Below are positions 45,579 to 54,461 of a stretch of 58,803 nt of DNA, one piece after another (the first letter of the stretch is position 1; each line of letters begins with the position of its first letter). The notes beneath the pieces are model-generated. The model had not been told where the DNA came from, made no database searches, and was given only the letters and a program-made list of their open reading frames with translations. The position numbers and the translations under genes are program-made. Origin of the DNA: Spirochaetia bacterium (GTDB lineage: Bacteria > Spirochaetota > Spirochaetia > Sphaerochaetales > Sphaerochaetaceae); assembly GCA_009930325.1 (NCBI GenBank), contig RZYO01000005.1, positions 1-58,803 of the forward strand, written 5' to 3'.

Positions 45579-47459
45579 ATGTCAAACACAATAAAATTAA
45601 CTGTTGGACAAGCAATAGTCAAATTTCTTGATAATCAATTTGTTAACTTTGATAACAGAGAAGAAAAATTCATTAATGGTGTCTTTGGTATTTTTGGTCA
45701 TGGTTGTGTCGTTGGTTTAGGGGAAGCTTTAGAACAAAATAATCATAGTCTAAAATTTTATAAAGGATGTAATGAACAAGGAATGGCACATAGTGCTATA
45801 GCATATGCTAAACAAAATAATAGAAAAAAAATCATGGCTGTTACAACTTCAATCGGCCCTGGAGCTATGAATTTAGTAACAGCTGCAGCCTTAGCTACAA
45901 CAAATAGAATACCTGTTTTATTACTTCCAGGTGATACTTTTGCTTGCAGACAACCTGATCCTGTACTACAACAATTAGAACAATTCCACGATTTTGGAAT
46001 TACATCTAATGATGCATTTAAACCTGTTTGTAGATATTTTGATAGAGTAAGTAGGCCTGAGCAGTTAATGACTGCTTTGCTAAATGCAATGAGAGTTTTA
46101 ACTTCTCCTGTTAATACTGGTGCAGTTTGTGTTGCTCTTCCTCAAGACGTTCAAGCAGAAGCATATGATTATCCAGTTGAATTTTTTGAAAAGAGAATTC
46201 ATTACATTGATAGAATTGAACCTAATGTAAAAGTTGTTGATGAAGCAATTAAAATCTTTAAAAACAGTAAAAAACCTATAATAATTTGTGGTGGTGGTGT
46301 TAGATTCAGTGAATGTGGTGAAGAATTAGCTCAATTTGCTTCAAAATATAATATTCCATTTGGAGAAACTCAAGCAGGTAAAAGTGCTATTGAATTTTCA
46401 CATCCATATAACTTAGGTGGTATTGGAGTAACTGGAGGGTTAGCCGCAAACGAAATTGCATCAAACGCTGATTTAATTATTGCAGTTGGAACACGTTTAT
46501 CTGATTTTACGACCTCAAGTAAATGGTTATTTGCAAAAGACAATGTCAAAATAATATCTATTAATGTTAATGATTTTGATGCAATAAAAATGAATTCATT
46601 ACCATTAGTATGTGATGCAAAAAAAGGTTTAATTGCTTTAGACAATCAACTTGAAGAAATAAATTATAAAGCTTCATATACCAATGAAATTATTGAAATT
46701 AAGAATGAATGGGATAAAGAAGTTGATAGACTTTATACAACTGAGTTAGGACCAAATAACAGATATTCTCAACTCAGAGCTCTTGGAATCATGAATGAAG
46801 AACAGTTTGCAAAAAATAGTATAGTAGTTGGAGCTTCTGGCTCTCTTCCTGGTGATATGCAAAGAGTTTGGAGAGCATATGAAAGAGAAACTTATCATAT
46901 GGAATATGGCTATTCATGCATGGGATATGAAGTAAGTGGTGCATTAGGTGTAAAACTTGCAAATGAAGAAGTCGAAGTATATTCCATGGTTGGTGATGCT
47001 AGTTTTGTAATGTTACATTCAGAATTACTAACAGCTCTAGAAAATAACATAAAAATAAATATTATGTTATTCGATAATAATGGTTTTGGTTGTATTGATA
47101 ATCTTCAAAGATCACAAGGTATTCCAAAATTTGGTTGTGAACTAGTTTATAGAGGAAAAGACTCTAATCGTATTGATTCAACTGGTGAAAAATTACAAGT
47201 ATCATATGCAATGATTGCAAAAGGATATGGATGTGATGTTTGGACTGTTCATAACAGCGAAGAATTAAAAAAAGCACTTGAAGAATCTAAAAAAAGTACT
47301 AAATCAACATTAATAGATATAAAAGTAGATGAAGATTCTATGAGTGGCTCTTATAAAAGTTGGTGGAGAGTTGGGACTCCTGAAGTTTCACAAAAACAAA
47401 GTGTCATTGATGCTTATAAAAAACTGCAAGAAGAAATTAAAAAAACTAAAAAGTTTTAA
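45579..47459 (+). CDS. iolD: 3D-(3,5/4)-trihydroxycyclohexane-1,2-dione hydrolase
   Basis: Thiamine-diphosphate enzyme that opens the inositol-derived ring to 5-deoxy-glucuronate, 626 aa. The N-terminal domain has the conserved Glu in [11 protein letters not shown] and [15 protein letters not shown]. The C-terminal cofactor motif is MVGDASFVM...[14 protein letters not shown] follows AGGAG. The presence of IolB before it and IolE after it fixes the pathway. This ring-opening step is specific to inositol catabolism, which is the main evidence for the operon's substrate. Confidence 0.95.
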   Translation: MSNTIKLTVGQAIVKFLDNQFVNFDNREEKFINGVFGIFGHGCVVGLGEALEQNNHSLKFYKGCNEQGMAHSAIAYAKQNNRKKIMAVTTSIGPGAMNLVTAAALATTNRIPVLLLPGDTFACRQPDPVLQQLEQFHDFGITSNDAFKPVCRYFDRVSRPEQLMTALLNAMRVLTSPVNTGAVCVALPQDVQAEAYDYPVEFFEKRIHYIDRIEPNVKVVDEAIKIFKNSKKPIIICGGGVRFSECGEELAQFASKYNIPFGETQAGKSAIEFSHPYNLGGIGVTGGLAANEIASNADLIIAVGTRLSDFTTSSKWLFAKDNVKIISINVNDFDAIKMNSLPLVCDAKKGLIALDNQLEEINYKASYTNEIIEIKNEWDKEVDRLYTTELGPNNRYSQLRALGIMNEEQFAKNSIVVGASGSLPGDMQRVWRAYERETYHMEYGYSCMGYEVSGALGVKLANEEVEVYSMVGDASFVMLHSELLTALENNIKINIMLFDNNGFGCIDNLQRSQGIPKFGCELVYRGKDSNRIDSTGEKLQVSYAMIAKGYGCDVWTVHNSEELKKALEESKKSTKSTLIDIKVDEDSMSGSYKSWWRVGTPEVSQKQSVIDAYKKLQEEIKKTKKF

Positions 47460-47472
47460 AAATGAGGTTTAT

Positions 47473-48363
47473 ATGGATACAAAGAAGGTCAAACTAGCAA
47501 TAGCACCTATTGCTTGGACAAATGATGATTTACCTGATTTAGGAAAAGAAAATACATTCGAGCAATGTGTTAGTGAAATGGCTTTAGCTGGGTTTACTGG
47601 AAGCGAAGTTGGTAATAAATACCCAAAAGATCCAAAGGTTTTAAAACCAATGTTAGACTTGAGAGGAATAAGTATTTGTAATCAATGGTTTAGTAGCTTT
47701 TTAACTACCCAAGATTTAGAAACAGTAATAAAAGATTTTAATTTACAATTAGATTTTTTAGAAGCTATGGGAGCATCTGTTATTGGACCTGCAGAACAAG
47801 GAAATAGCATACAAGGAACAACTTTAAGTGTTTTTGATGAAAAGCCTACTTTTAATGATGAACAATGGGAAAAAGTTGCAACTGGACTAAACACTTTAGG
47901 GAAAATAGCTAGAGATAGAGGTTTTAAACTATCCTACCATCATCATATGGGCACGGGATGTCAAACAATTGAAGAAACAAAAAAACTCATGGATTTAACA
48001 GATAAAAGATATGTATTTTTAACTTTTGACTCAGGTCACTTTGCGTTTTCTGGTGAAGATCCTGTTGAAGCTTTAAATCTATTTATTGATAGAGTGGCTC
48101 ACGTACATCTAAAAGACATTAGAAAAGATGTAGTAGAACAAGTTAAAAAAGATAAATTAAGTTTCTTAGAAGCAGTAAGAGCAGGAGCTTTTACGATTCC
48201 AGGTGATGGGTGTATTGATTTTCCTTCAATTTTCAAAATATTAGAAGAACATAATTATGAAGGCTGGATGGTTGTTGAAGCAGAACAAGACCCAGCAAAA
48301 GCAAATCCATTAGAATATGCGATTAGAGCAAGAAAATATATAAGAGAAAACACTGGTTTATAG
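47473..48363 (+). CDS. iolE: myo-Inosose-2 dehydratase
   Basis: TIM-barrel metalloenzyme removing water from 2-keto-myo-inositol, 296 aa. It starts with the family's [15 protein letters not shown]. Metal-site segments follow: [27 protein letters not shown] and the late Glu in [10 protein letters not shown] chose ATG at 47473, which follows GAGG and gives the correct N-terminus; 43 in-frame codons upstream overlap iolD. Its product is the substrate of IolD. Confidence 0.94.
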   Translation: MDTKKVKLAIAPIAWTNDDLPDLGKENTFEQCVSEMALAGFTGSEVGNKYPKDPKVLKPMLDLRGISICNQWFSSFLTTQDLETVIKDFNLQLDFLEAMGASVIGPAEQGNSIQGTTLSVFDEKPTFNDEQWEKVATGLNTLGKIARDRGFKLSYHHHMGTGCQTIEETKKLMDLTDKRYVFLTFDSGHFAFSGEDPVEALNLFIDRVAHVHLKDIRKDVVEQVKKDKLSFLEAVRAGAFTIPGDGCIDFPSIFKILEEHNYEGWMVVEAEQDPAKANPLEYAIRARKYIRENTGL

Positions 48364-48372
48364 GAGAATAAT

Positions 48373-49398
48373 ATGAATAAGTTAAGAGTTGGAATTATAG
48401 GTGGAGGCAGAATTGGTAAAGTTCATGCACAAAGTATTACTAATTTAGTTCCTAATGCAACAATTGTTGCAATTGCAGATCCTTTTATGAATGAAAATTT
48501 AGAAAAATGGGCAAAAGATAAAGGAATTAATGAAACATATAAGGATCCTTATGATATAATAAACCATAAGGATATTGATGCTGTACTTATTTGTTCTCCT
48601 ACCGATACTCATACTCAATTAATTCAAGCAGCAGCTAAGGCTAAAAAACATATTTTTTGTGAAAAACCTGTAGATACTGACTTAAAAAGAATTGATGAGA
48701 CAATGAAAGTTGTTAGAGAAAATAATGTACTTTTCCAAATTGGATTTAATAGACGCTTTGATCATAACCATAGTGCTGTTAGAGATGCGGTTTTGGAAAA
48801 TAAAGTTGGAGATGTCCACGTAATTAAGGTAACTTCAAGAGACCCTGAACCACCAAGTCCTGAATATGTTAAGGTTTCTGGAGGGATTTTCTTAGATATG
48901 ATGATTCATGATTTTGATATGGTCAGATATTTAAGTAATAGTGAAGTAAAAGAAGTATATGCTACAGGTGCTGTATTAATTGATCCAGAAATTGGAAAAG
49001 CAGGAGATGTTGATACTGCCATGGTAATGCTTACGATGGAAAATGGAGCTCTAGCTATTATTGATAATTCAAGACAAGCTGTTTACGGTTACGATCAAAG
49101 AACAGAAGTTTTTGGCTCAAAAGGTTGTGCAAAAGTTGAAAATGATAGAAAGAGTTTAATCGAGGTTAGTACAAAAGATAGTGTAGAATCACAAAAACCT
49201 CTTTATTTTTTCTTAGACAGGTACATTGATTCTTATGCTAATGAAATTATTGATTTTATCAATTCAGTTCAAAATGGTGCTGAAATAAAATGTGGAATTG
49301 AAGATGCTATAAGACCTGTAGAAATAGCTTTAGCTGCATCTAAATCCCTAAAAGAACACCGTCCTGTATTGATAAGTGAAGTAGCACTCTCTAAGTAA
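48373..49398 (+). CDS. iolG: Inositol 2-dehydrogenase (Gfo/Idh copy 3)
   Basis: Oxidises myo-inositol to 2-keto-myo-inositol, 341 aa. Rossmann motif GGGRIGKVHA, catalytic Lys motif FCEKPVDTDL, the RRFDHNH segment and GGIFLDMMIHDFDMVRYL with the Asp and His of the catalytic triad all match IolG. Of the three paralogues here it has the most typical IolG sequence and lies directly behind iolE. AGGAG precedes the ATG. Confidence 0.93.
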   Translation: MNKLRVGIIGGGRIGKVHAQSITNLVPNATIVAIADPFMNENLEKWAKDKGINETYKDPYDIINHKDIDAVLICSPTDTHTQLIQAAAKAKKHIFCEKPVDTDLKRIDETMKVVRENNVLFQIGFNRRFDHNHSAVRDAVLENKVGDVHVIKVTSRDPEPPSPEYVKVSGGIFLDMMIHDFDMVRYLSNSEVKEVYATGAVLIDPEIGKAGDVDTAMVMLTMENGALAIIDNSRQAVYGYDQRTEVFGSKGCAKVENDRKSLIEVSTKDSVESQKPLYFFLDRYIDSYANEIIDFINSVQNGAEIKCGIEDAIRPVEIALAASKSLKEHRPVLISEVALSK

Positions 49399-49408
49399 GG
49401 AGGAGAAA

Positions 49409-50059
49409 ATGGGCGTAATCACAATTTCAAGAAAAATGGGTAGTGAAGGAACTTATATCGGTAGAAAAGTAGCACAAAGATTAAACATGGCTTATGCAGA
49501 TAAAGCTTTTATTTCGAGAATTATGCGAGAGTATGGATTTAGTGAATTTAAAGAAGTTTATGATGAAGCTCCTGCTTTTTGGGATAGATTTCGAACATTT
49601 AGAGAACAAACAATTGATTTTTTAGCAAAAACTGAACAAGCAATTGGTAAAGCAGACAATGTAGTAATCGTTGGTCGAGGTGGTTTTGGTATTTTTGAAA
49701 ATTACAACGATGTTTTAAACGTTAGAACTAAAGCTCCAATGGAAATTCGAGTAAAAAGACAAATGGCAGAACATGGCATGAGCTATGAAGAAGCCTTAAA
49801 ACACGTAGAAGAAAATGACAAAATAAGAAAATCTTTTGTTGAATCTGATTTTAGATTTGATTATCAAAATACTAATAATTTTGACATGATTATTAATACT
49901 GGAATTATTGAACCTGATAAAGCTGTAGATTATATATGTGAGGTATATCAATCCTTAATAAAAAACGGCAGAAGTAGTACCTCAAAAAATTTAAGTGATC
50001 TAGAAGTAGATCCAATATTATTAAAATTTGTAAAAGAAGAATTAGATAAAATTCGTTAA
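49409..50059 (+). CDS. Cytidylate-kinase-like P-loop protein
   Basis: 216 aa of the Cytidylate_kin2-type family, whose members are mostly uncharacterised. The N-terminus reads ITISRKMGSEGTYIGRKVA, a P-loop variant (residues 5-22) with Arg-Lys where many P-loops have Lys-Ser/Thr. VVIVGRGGFGIF follows at about 86-96, a lid-like RQMAEHGMSYEEAL at about 117-130, and the FDMIINTG motif near 158. AAGGAGG precedes the ATG. It lies 10 bases after iolG and 12 bases before the GAPDH-like gene, so it belongs to the operon. It could supply the missing sugar-acid kinase step or have a regulatory role; neither is shown. Confidence 0.82.
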   Translation: MGVITISRKMGSEGTYIGRKVAQRLNMAYADKAFISRIMREYGFSEFKEVYDEAPAFWDRFRTFREQTIDFLAKTEQAIGKADNVVIVGRGGFGIFENYNDVLNVRTKAPMEIRVKRQMAEHGMSYEEALKHVEENDKIRKSFVESDFRFDYQNTNNFDMIINTGIIEPDKAVDYICEVYQSLIKNGRSSTSKNLSDLEVDPILLKFVKEELDKIR

Positions 50060-50071
50060 GGAGTTGTATTT

Positions 50072-51091
50072 ATGAAGAAAGTAAAAGTAGGCGTTGCCGG
50101 CTATGGAACAATAGGACAAAGATTAGCTGATGGAGTGGCATTACAAGAAGATATGGAATTAGTAGGAGTAGCAGATGTTGCTCCAACATTACCAATACAA
50201 GCTTTGTATGAAAAAGGAATGCCATACAAATTATTTACAGCTGCTCCTGATAAAATAAATTTATTAACTGACAAAAATATTCCAGTTAGTGGAACTTTTG
50301 AAGAATTAGTTAGCGAAGTTGACATTATGTTAGATGCAACAAATGCTGGAATTGGAGCAATTAATAAAAAGTTATATGAAAAATATAATACTAAAGCTAT
50401 ATTCCAAGGCGGAGAAAAAAATGATGTAGCTGATATTTTCTTCCATGGATATGCAAATTATGAAAAAGGATTAGGAGCTAATTACTTAAAATTAACAAGT
50501 TGTAATACAACTGGATTAATTAGAGCAGTTGATGCAATTGATAGACAAGTTGGTGTTTCTAAAACAGCAATAACAATTATAAGAAGAGTAGCAGATCCTG
50601 GTGATTATCATAGAGGATTAACTAATGCTTTAGAAGTAGCACCAGCTCCTAACCATCAAGCGTTGGATTTAATGACAATAATGCCACATATTGATGCTAC
50701 AGGTATTTTAGTTCACACTCCTGTAACTCATGGTCATATTATCACATCAGTATTAACTCCAAAAAACAAAATAAGTAAAGATGAATTATTAGAAATTTTC
50801 AATGCTCATCCTAGAATTAGGGTAGTTAGCTTAGAAGATGGCTTTAAAGGAAATGCTTCATTGTTTAAATATGCAAGAGATCTTGGCAACCCAAGAGGGG
50901 ACATGTATGAAATTGCAGTGTTTAAAGAATCTATTGTAAATAGTGGTGATGATATAATGTTTGCAATTAATATTCCTCAAGAAGCTGTAGTAATTCCTGA
51001 AAATATTGATGGTATAAGAGCAGCATTAAGAATGCAAGAAACAAGAGAAGAAGCAACAAGTGCAACTAATAAATATTTAGGTATGAAATAA
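50072..51091 (+). CDS. Archaeal-type (class II) glyceraldehyde-3-phosphate dehydrogenase homologue
   Basis: 339 aa, aligning by eye over its whole length with archaeal GAPDH and not with the bacterial GapA family. Seen: Rossmann AGYGTIGQR, an acidic D35 after beta-2 (GVADVAP) where archaeal forms often have Lys-Thr, suggesting NAD over NADP; IFQGGEK; the catalytic Cys144 in SCNTTGL; RRVADP (171-176); and the THGH histidines (220-222). Near the phosphate pocket the archaeal KGPINA and SHHGPD read RGLTNA and NHQALD, so the substrate may differ. It overlaps the PGK-like gene by one base (TAATG). AAGGAG precedes the ATG. Confidence 0.85.
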   Translation: MKKVKVGVAGYGTIGQRLADGVALQEDMELVGVADVAPTLPIQALYEKGMPYKLFTAAPDKINLLTDKNIPVSGTFEELVSEVDIMLDATNAGIGAINKKLYEKYNTKAIFQGGEKNDVADIFFHGYANYEKGLGANYLKLTSCNTTGLIRAVDAIDRQVGVSKTAITIIRRVADPGDYHRGLTNALEVAPAPNHQALDLMTIMPHIDATGILVHTPVTHGHIITSVLTPKNKISKDELLEIFNAHPRIRVVSLEDGFKGNASLFKYARDLGNPRGDMYEIAVFKESIVNSGDDIMFAINIPQEAVVIPENIDGIRAALRMQETREEATSATNKYLGMK

Positions 51092-52338
51092 TGAGTAAAA
51101 AATTAGGCTTTAAATCCATAGAAGAAAGGGATGTAAATAATAAAAAAGTATTGTTAAGATTAGATATAAATTCACCAATTGATGTTAATACAAAAAAAAT
51201 TGTTAACACTAATAGAATAGATAAATCTTTAAAAACTTTAAATTATTTAAAAAATCATGGAGCAAAAGTCGCAATTATTGCTCATCAAGGCGATACCTTA
51301 GATTATCAAAATTTAATTTCACTTGAAGAACATGCTAAAATTTTAGCTTCAAAATTAAATACTAAAGTTGAATACATTGATGATGTTTGTGGACCTGCTG
51401 CAATAGAGAAAGTTGAAAAATTGAAAAGTGGTGAATTTATAATCTTAGGTAATTTACGTTATCTAGGTGAAGAATTATCAACATTTGAGAATAGTGTAAA
51501 ATTAAGTGACGAGCAAATGTTAAATACTTATTTAGTGAGATCTCTTGCTCCTCATTTCGATTTATATGTAAATGATGCTTTTTCAGCTGCTCATAGAAGA
51601 GCACCAAGTATGGTAGCTTTTCAGTTAATATTACCAAGTGCAGCAGGATTCTTATTCTTTGATGAAGTATCAACTTTGTCAAAAGTAATGAATAATCCAA
51701 AATCACCTTGTGTATTTGTATTAGGTGGAGCAAAAATTTCTGATGCTTTTTCTATGATGGAAGAAGTATTAAAGAAAAATATTGCAGATAAGATATTAAC
51801 TTGTGGAGTAACAGGCGAAGTCTTTTTAATAGCTAATGGAATAGATTTGGGTTCTGAAGTTTATTCATTTTTAAGTGATAGAGGTTTGTTGGATTTCATT
51901 AATCAAGCAAAAGACTTACTTAAAACTTATAAAGATAGAATCTTAATGCCAATAGACTTAGCTTATCAAGAAGGAAATAGTAGAATTAATAAATTAGTAG
52001 AAAATAAAATGGACGATTTCTTATACGCAGATATTGGAGATACTACAATAGATTATTATTCTACCTTAATTGATAGTGCAAATACTATATTTGTTAATGG
52101 ACCTGCAGGAATGTATGAAAATCCAGTTTTAGAAAATGGAACAAAAAAACTACTAATAGCAATTTCCGAATCTAAGGGATTTAGTGTTGTTGGTGGTGGA
52201 GATAGTGTAACTGCAACAATGAAATTTACAGATTATACAAAAATGAACTACATTTGTACTGCAGGGGGGGCGATGGTTAGATACTTATCTGGTAAGAAAC
52301 TCCCCTTAATAACTGCAATGGAGCACTCTAAACAATAA
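51091..52338 (+). CDS. Archaeal-type phosphoglycerate kinase homologue
   Basis: Acyl-phosphate kinase fold, 415 aa, closest by eye to archaeal PGK (LLRLDINSPIDVNT, YVNDAFSAAHRRAPS, LPSAAG, NGPAGMYENP, LSGKKLPLITAME). Kept: R23, D25, N27, R42, H65, R123, H168-R169, the catalytic K215 in LGGAKISD and the TAGGA loop. Changed: the HQ(S/G)RPG segment of PGKs reads HQGDTLD, with D68 in place of one of the Arg residues that hold the 3-phosphate of 3-phosphoglycerate. With the coupled GAPDH-like enzyme it may form or use a different acyl phosphate. It is the last gene before a terminator. Confidence 0.85.
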   Translation: MSKKLGFKSIEERDVNNKKVLLRLDINSPIDVNTKKIVNTNRIDKSLKTLNYLKNHGAKVAIIAHQGDTLDYQNLISLEEHAKILASKLNTKVEYIDDVCGPAAIEKVEKLKSGEFIILGNLRYLGEELSTFENSVKLSDEQMLNTYLVRSLAPHFDLYVNDAFSAAHRRAPSMVAFQLILPSAAGFLFFDEVSTLSKVMNNPKSPCVFVLGGAKISDAFSMMEEVLKKNIADKILTCGVTGEVFLIANGIDLGSEVYSFLSDRGLLDFINQAKDLLKTYKDRILMPIDLAYQEGNSRINKLVENKMDDFLYADIGDTTIDYYSTLIDSANTIFVNGPAGMYENPVLENGTKKLLIAISESKGFSVVGGGDSVTATMKFTDYTKMNYICTAGGAMVRYLSGKKLPLITAMEHSKQ

Positions 52339-52352
52339 AAAAATAATTATGG

Positions 52353-52392
52353 AGTGAAGGAGTTTTCTCTTTCACTTCTTTTTTTTTCTTTA
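52353..52392 (+). terminator. Terminator of the inositol operon
   Basis: AGTGAAGGAG (52353-52362), loop TTTT, CTCTTTCACT (52367-52376, one G-T pair) and a long T-rich tail. It separates the larA-like gene from the operon, at least partly. Confidence 0.85.
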
Positions 52393-52441
52393 TTCTAACA
52401 TAGAGTAAACAAATACAAAGTTAATTTTAAAAAGAGGTTTT

Positions 52442-53680
52442 ATGAATTATATAATTGAATATAATAAAAATAAATTAAATATAGAAATACCAGATGATTC
52501 AACAATTATTACTCCAAAAAATGTAATAACAAAAGATCAAATTAATATTATTAATGAAGGATTAAATAGACTCTATAATAGTGAATCAATTAATGACTTT
52601 GTTAAAAACAAAAATAAAATATTAATAATTGTAAATGATGGAACAAGACCAACTCCAACATCAAAAATATTAGAAGTAATATATCCTTTAATAGAAAAAA
52701 AAGAAGTTACTATAATTGTAGCAACAGGAGTCCATAGAATTGCAAATGATAATGAAATAAAAAAAATATTAGGCAATACCTATAATAATTTAAAAGACTA
52801 TGTAGTATCTCATGAGGCAAAGAAACAAGAAGATTTGATTTTCTTAGGCAATAGCAGAGCAAATACCCCATTAGAAATAAATAAAAGAGTTATGGAAAAT
52901 GATGCATTAATAATTATAGGAAGCGTAGAACCACATTATTTTGCAGGATACACTGGTGGAAGGAAAGCTATAATGCCTGGAGTAGCTTCTTATAGATCAA
53001 TTGAAGCTAATCACAAAAGGGCATTGGATCCAAGAGCAAAAGCATTAAATTTAGTTGATAATCCTGTTCATCTAGATATGGTAGATGTATTAAACTTACT
53101 TAATAATAAACCTATCTTTTCAATTATGAGTGTAATGGATAGGAATCATCAAATATATGAAATCACAAGTGGTGATATAAATAAAAGTTTTGATGAGGCA
53201 ATTGAAAAAGCAAATGAAGTATTTACGTGTGAAATAAATAAAAAGTGTGATATTGTTATTTCAGTTGCAACATCTCCTATGGATATAAACCTATATCAAT
53301 CACAAAAAGCACTTGATAATGGTAAACTAGCACTCAAAGAAAATGGAATATTAATTTTAGTTTCTGCATGTAGAGAAGGTGTAGGAGAAGAAGCATTTTA
53401 TGATTTATTGAGTTGTAGTAATTCCCCAAAAGAAGTTTTAAAAACAATAGAAAAGAATTATAAATTAGGATATCACAAAGCTGCAAAAATGGCAGAGATA
53501 ATGACTTGGGCTCAAATATGGGTAATAAGTGAATTAGAAGACCAATTATGGGATAACATATTTATTAAACAATTTAAGAGTGTTCAAGAAGCTATAGATA
53601 AAGCACTTAGCATAAAAGGTGAAAAAGCAACCTTAAGTTTATTAACAGATGGTTGTATTACTGTTCCTTTAATTAAATAA
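52442..53680 (+). CDS. LarA-family nickel-dependent 2-hydroxyacid racemase/epimerase
   Basis: 412 aa of the LarA family, which uses the nickel-pincer nucleotide. All known cofactor and substrate positions are visible: R69 in DGTRPTP, H98 in ATGVHR, H165 in EPHYFAGYTGG, the cofactor-linked K175 in GGRKAIMPG and H191 in ANHKR. Family members racemise lactate or malate or epimerise sugar acids such as gluconate. larB, larC and larE for cofactor synthesis are not in the window. AAGAGG precedes the ATG. The position just behind the inositol operon suggests a polyhydroxy-acid substrate, but a terminator lies between. It abuts the convergent TSUP gene. Confidence 0.9.
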   Translation: MNYIIEYNKNKLNIEIPDDSTIITPKNVITKDQINIINEGLNRLYNSESINDFVKNKNKILIIVNDGTRPTPTSKILEVIYPLIEKKEVTIIVATGVHRIANDNEIKKILGNTYNNLKDYVVSHEAKKQEDLIFLGNSRANTPLEINKRVMENDALIIIGSVEPHYFAGYTGGRKAIMPGVASYRSIEANHKRALDPRAKALNLVDNPVHLDMVDVLNLLNNKPIFSIMSVMDRNHQIYEITSGDINKSFDEAIEKANEVFTCEINKKCDIVISVATSPMDINLYQSQKALDNGKLALKENGILILVSACREGVGEEAFYDLLSCSNSPKEVLKTIEKNYKLGYHKAAKMAEIMTWAQIWVISELEDQLWDNIFIKQFKSVQEAIDKALSIKGEKATLSLLTDGCITVPLIK

Positions 53681-54457
53681 TTAAAATAAGGTTTTAATAA
53701 ATAACATAATTACAATATAATAAACACTTAAAATTACAATAACATTATAAACTTTCTGAGGAATTATTTTTATTAAATAAATTGATGCCCCAATTCCAAC
53801 AGACAAGCCTAAAAGCATTGCACCTGTAATTTTAAGTGTATCAAATGATATATTTTTCCAAAAGAAAGCAAAAATTATTATCTTAGTTATATTCAAACAA
53901 AAGAAAAATAAAGCTGTAGACCCTACAAATTCCTTTTTCTCTTTTGTTTGTCTAAAAAAATAAATGCAAGTAATTGCCCCTGCAGCGTTAGAAACGGTAC
54001 AAATTCCAGACAAAAAGGAAAGAAAAAGGGTAAAAGGTTTATTTAAAGGTTTATTTTCATCATTAACATTTTTTTTATTCTTATAATATTTATTAATTTC
54101 TTGATAAGTAATCATAACAACCATTAACAATAAAAAAAATGAAATAAAAATTGTAAAAAATTTATCATCAATATTTGATACAAAAAAACTAGTGATAATT
54201 ATACCAATAATGGCTAGCGGTGCAAAATATTTTACAGCCTTAAAATTGATGTCCTTACGATATAAATATATAGGAACAATATCCCCTAATAAATATATGG
54301 GTGCTAATATACCAATTACTTGTTTTGAAGGAATTATTGATAATAATAAATACATACATATTACAGATAAATTCCTGAAGCCACCCTTATCAAGTCCTAA
54401 AAAGAAGGCTGCAATTGTAAGAATAAAAAAATTTGAAGCAATAAAATCATTAGTCAT
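53681..54457 (-). CDS. TSUP-family (TauE/SafE-type) membrane permease
   Basis: 258-aa integral membrane protein with about eight hydrophobic segments. Typical TSUP features: an N-terminal FFLGLDKGGFRN (the family's G-x-G region), the middle LSFLSGICTVSNAAGAIT and a closing helix. TSUP proteins move small organic or sulfur-containing anions (sulfite, sulfoacetate, lactate-like acids). Its ATG lies 5 bases after the DUF4105 stop, so both are on one transcript. It converges on the racemase gene with no gap. The substrate is unknown. Confidence 0.87.
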   Translation of the reverse strand: MTNDFIASNFFILTIAAFFLGLDKGGFRNLSVICMYLLLSIIPSKQVIGILAPIYLLGDIVPIYLYRKDINFKAVKYFAPLAIIGIIITSFFVSNIDDKFFTIFISFFLLLMVVMITYQEINKYYKNKKNVNDENKPLNKPFTLFLSFLSGICTVSNAAGAITCIYFFRQTKEKKEFVGSTALFFFCLNITKIIIFAFFWKNISFDTLKITGAMLLGLSVGIGASIYLIKIIPQKVYNVIVILSVYYIVIMLFIKTLF

Positions 54458-54461
54458 GGCA

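Noticed and set aside
47344-47472. Longer iolE start inside iolD
   Set aside because: The upstream codons give an unrelated lysine-rich stretch; ATG 47473 has a ribosome site and the conserved IolE beginning.
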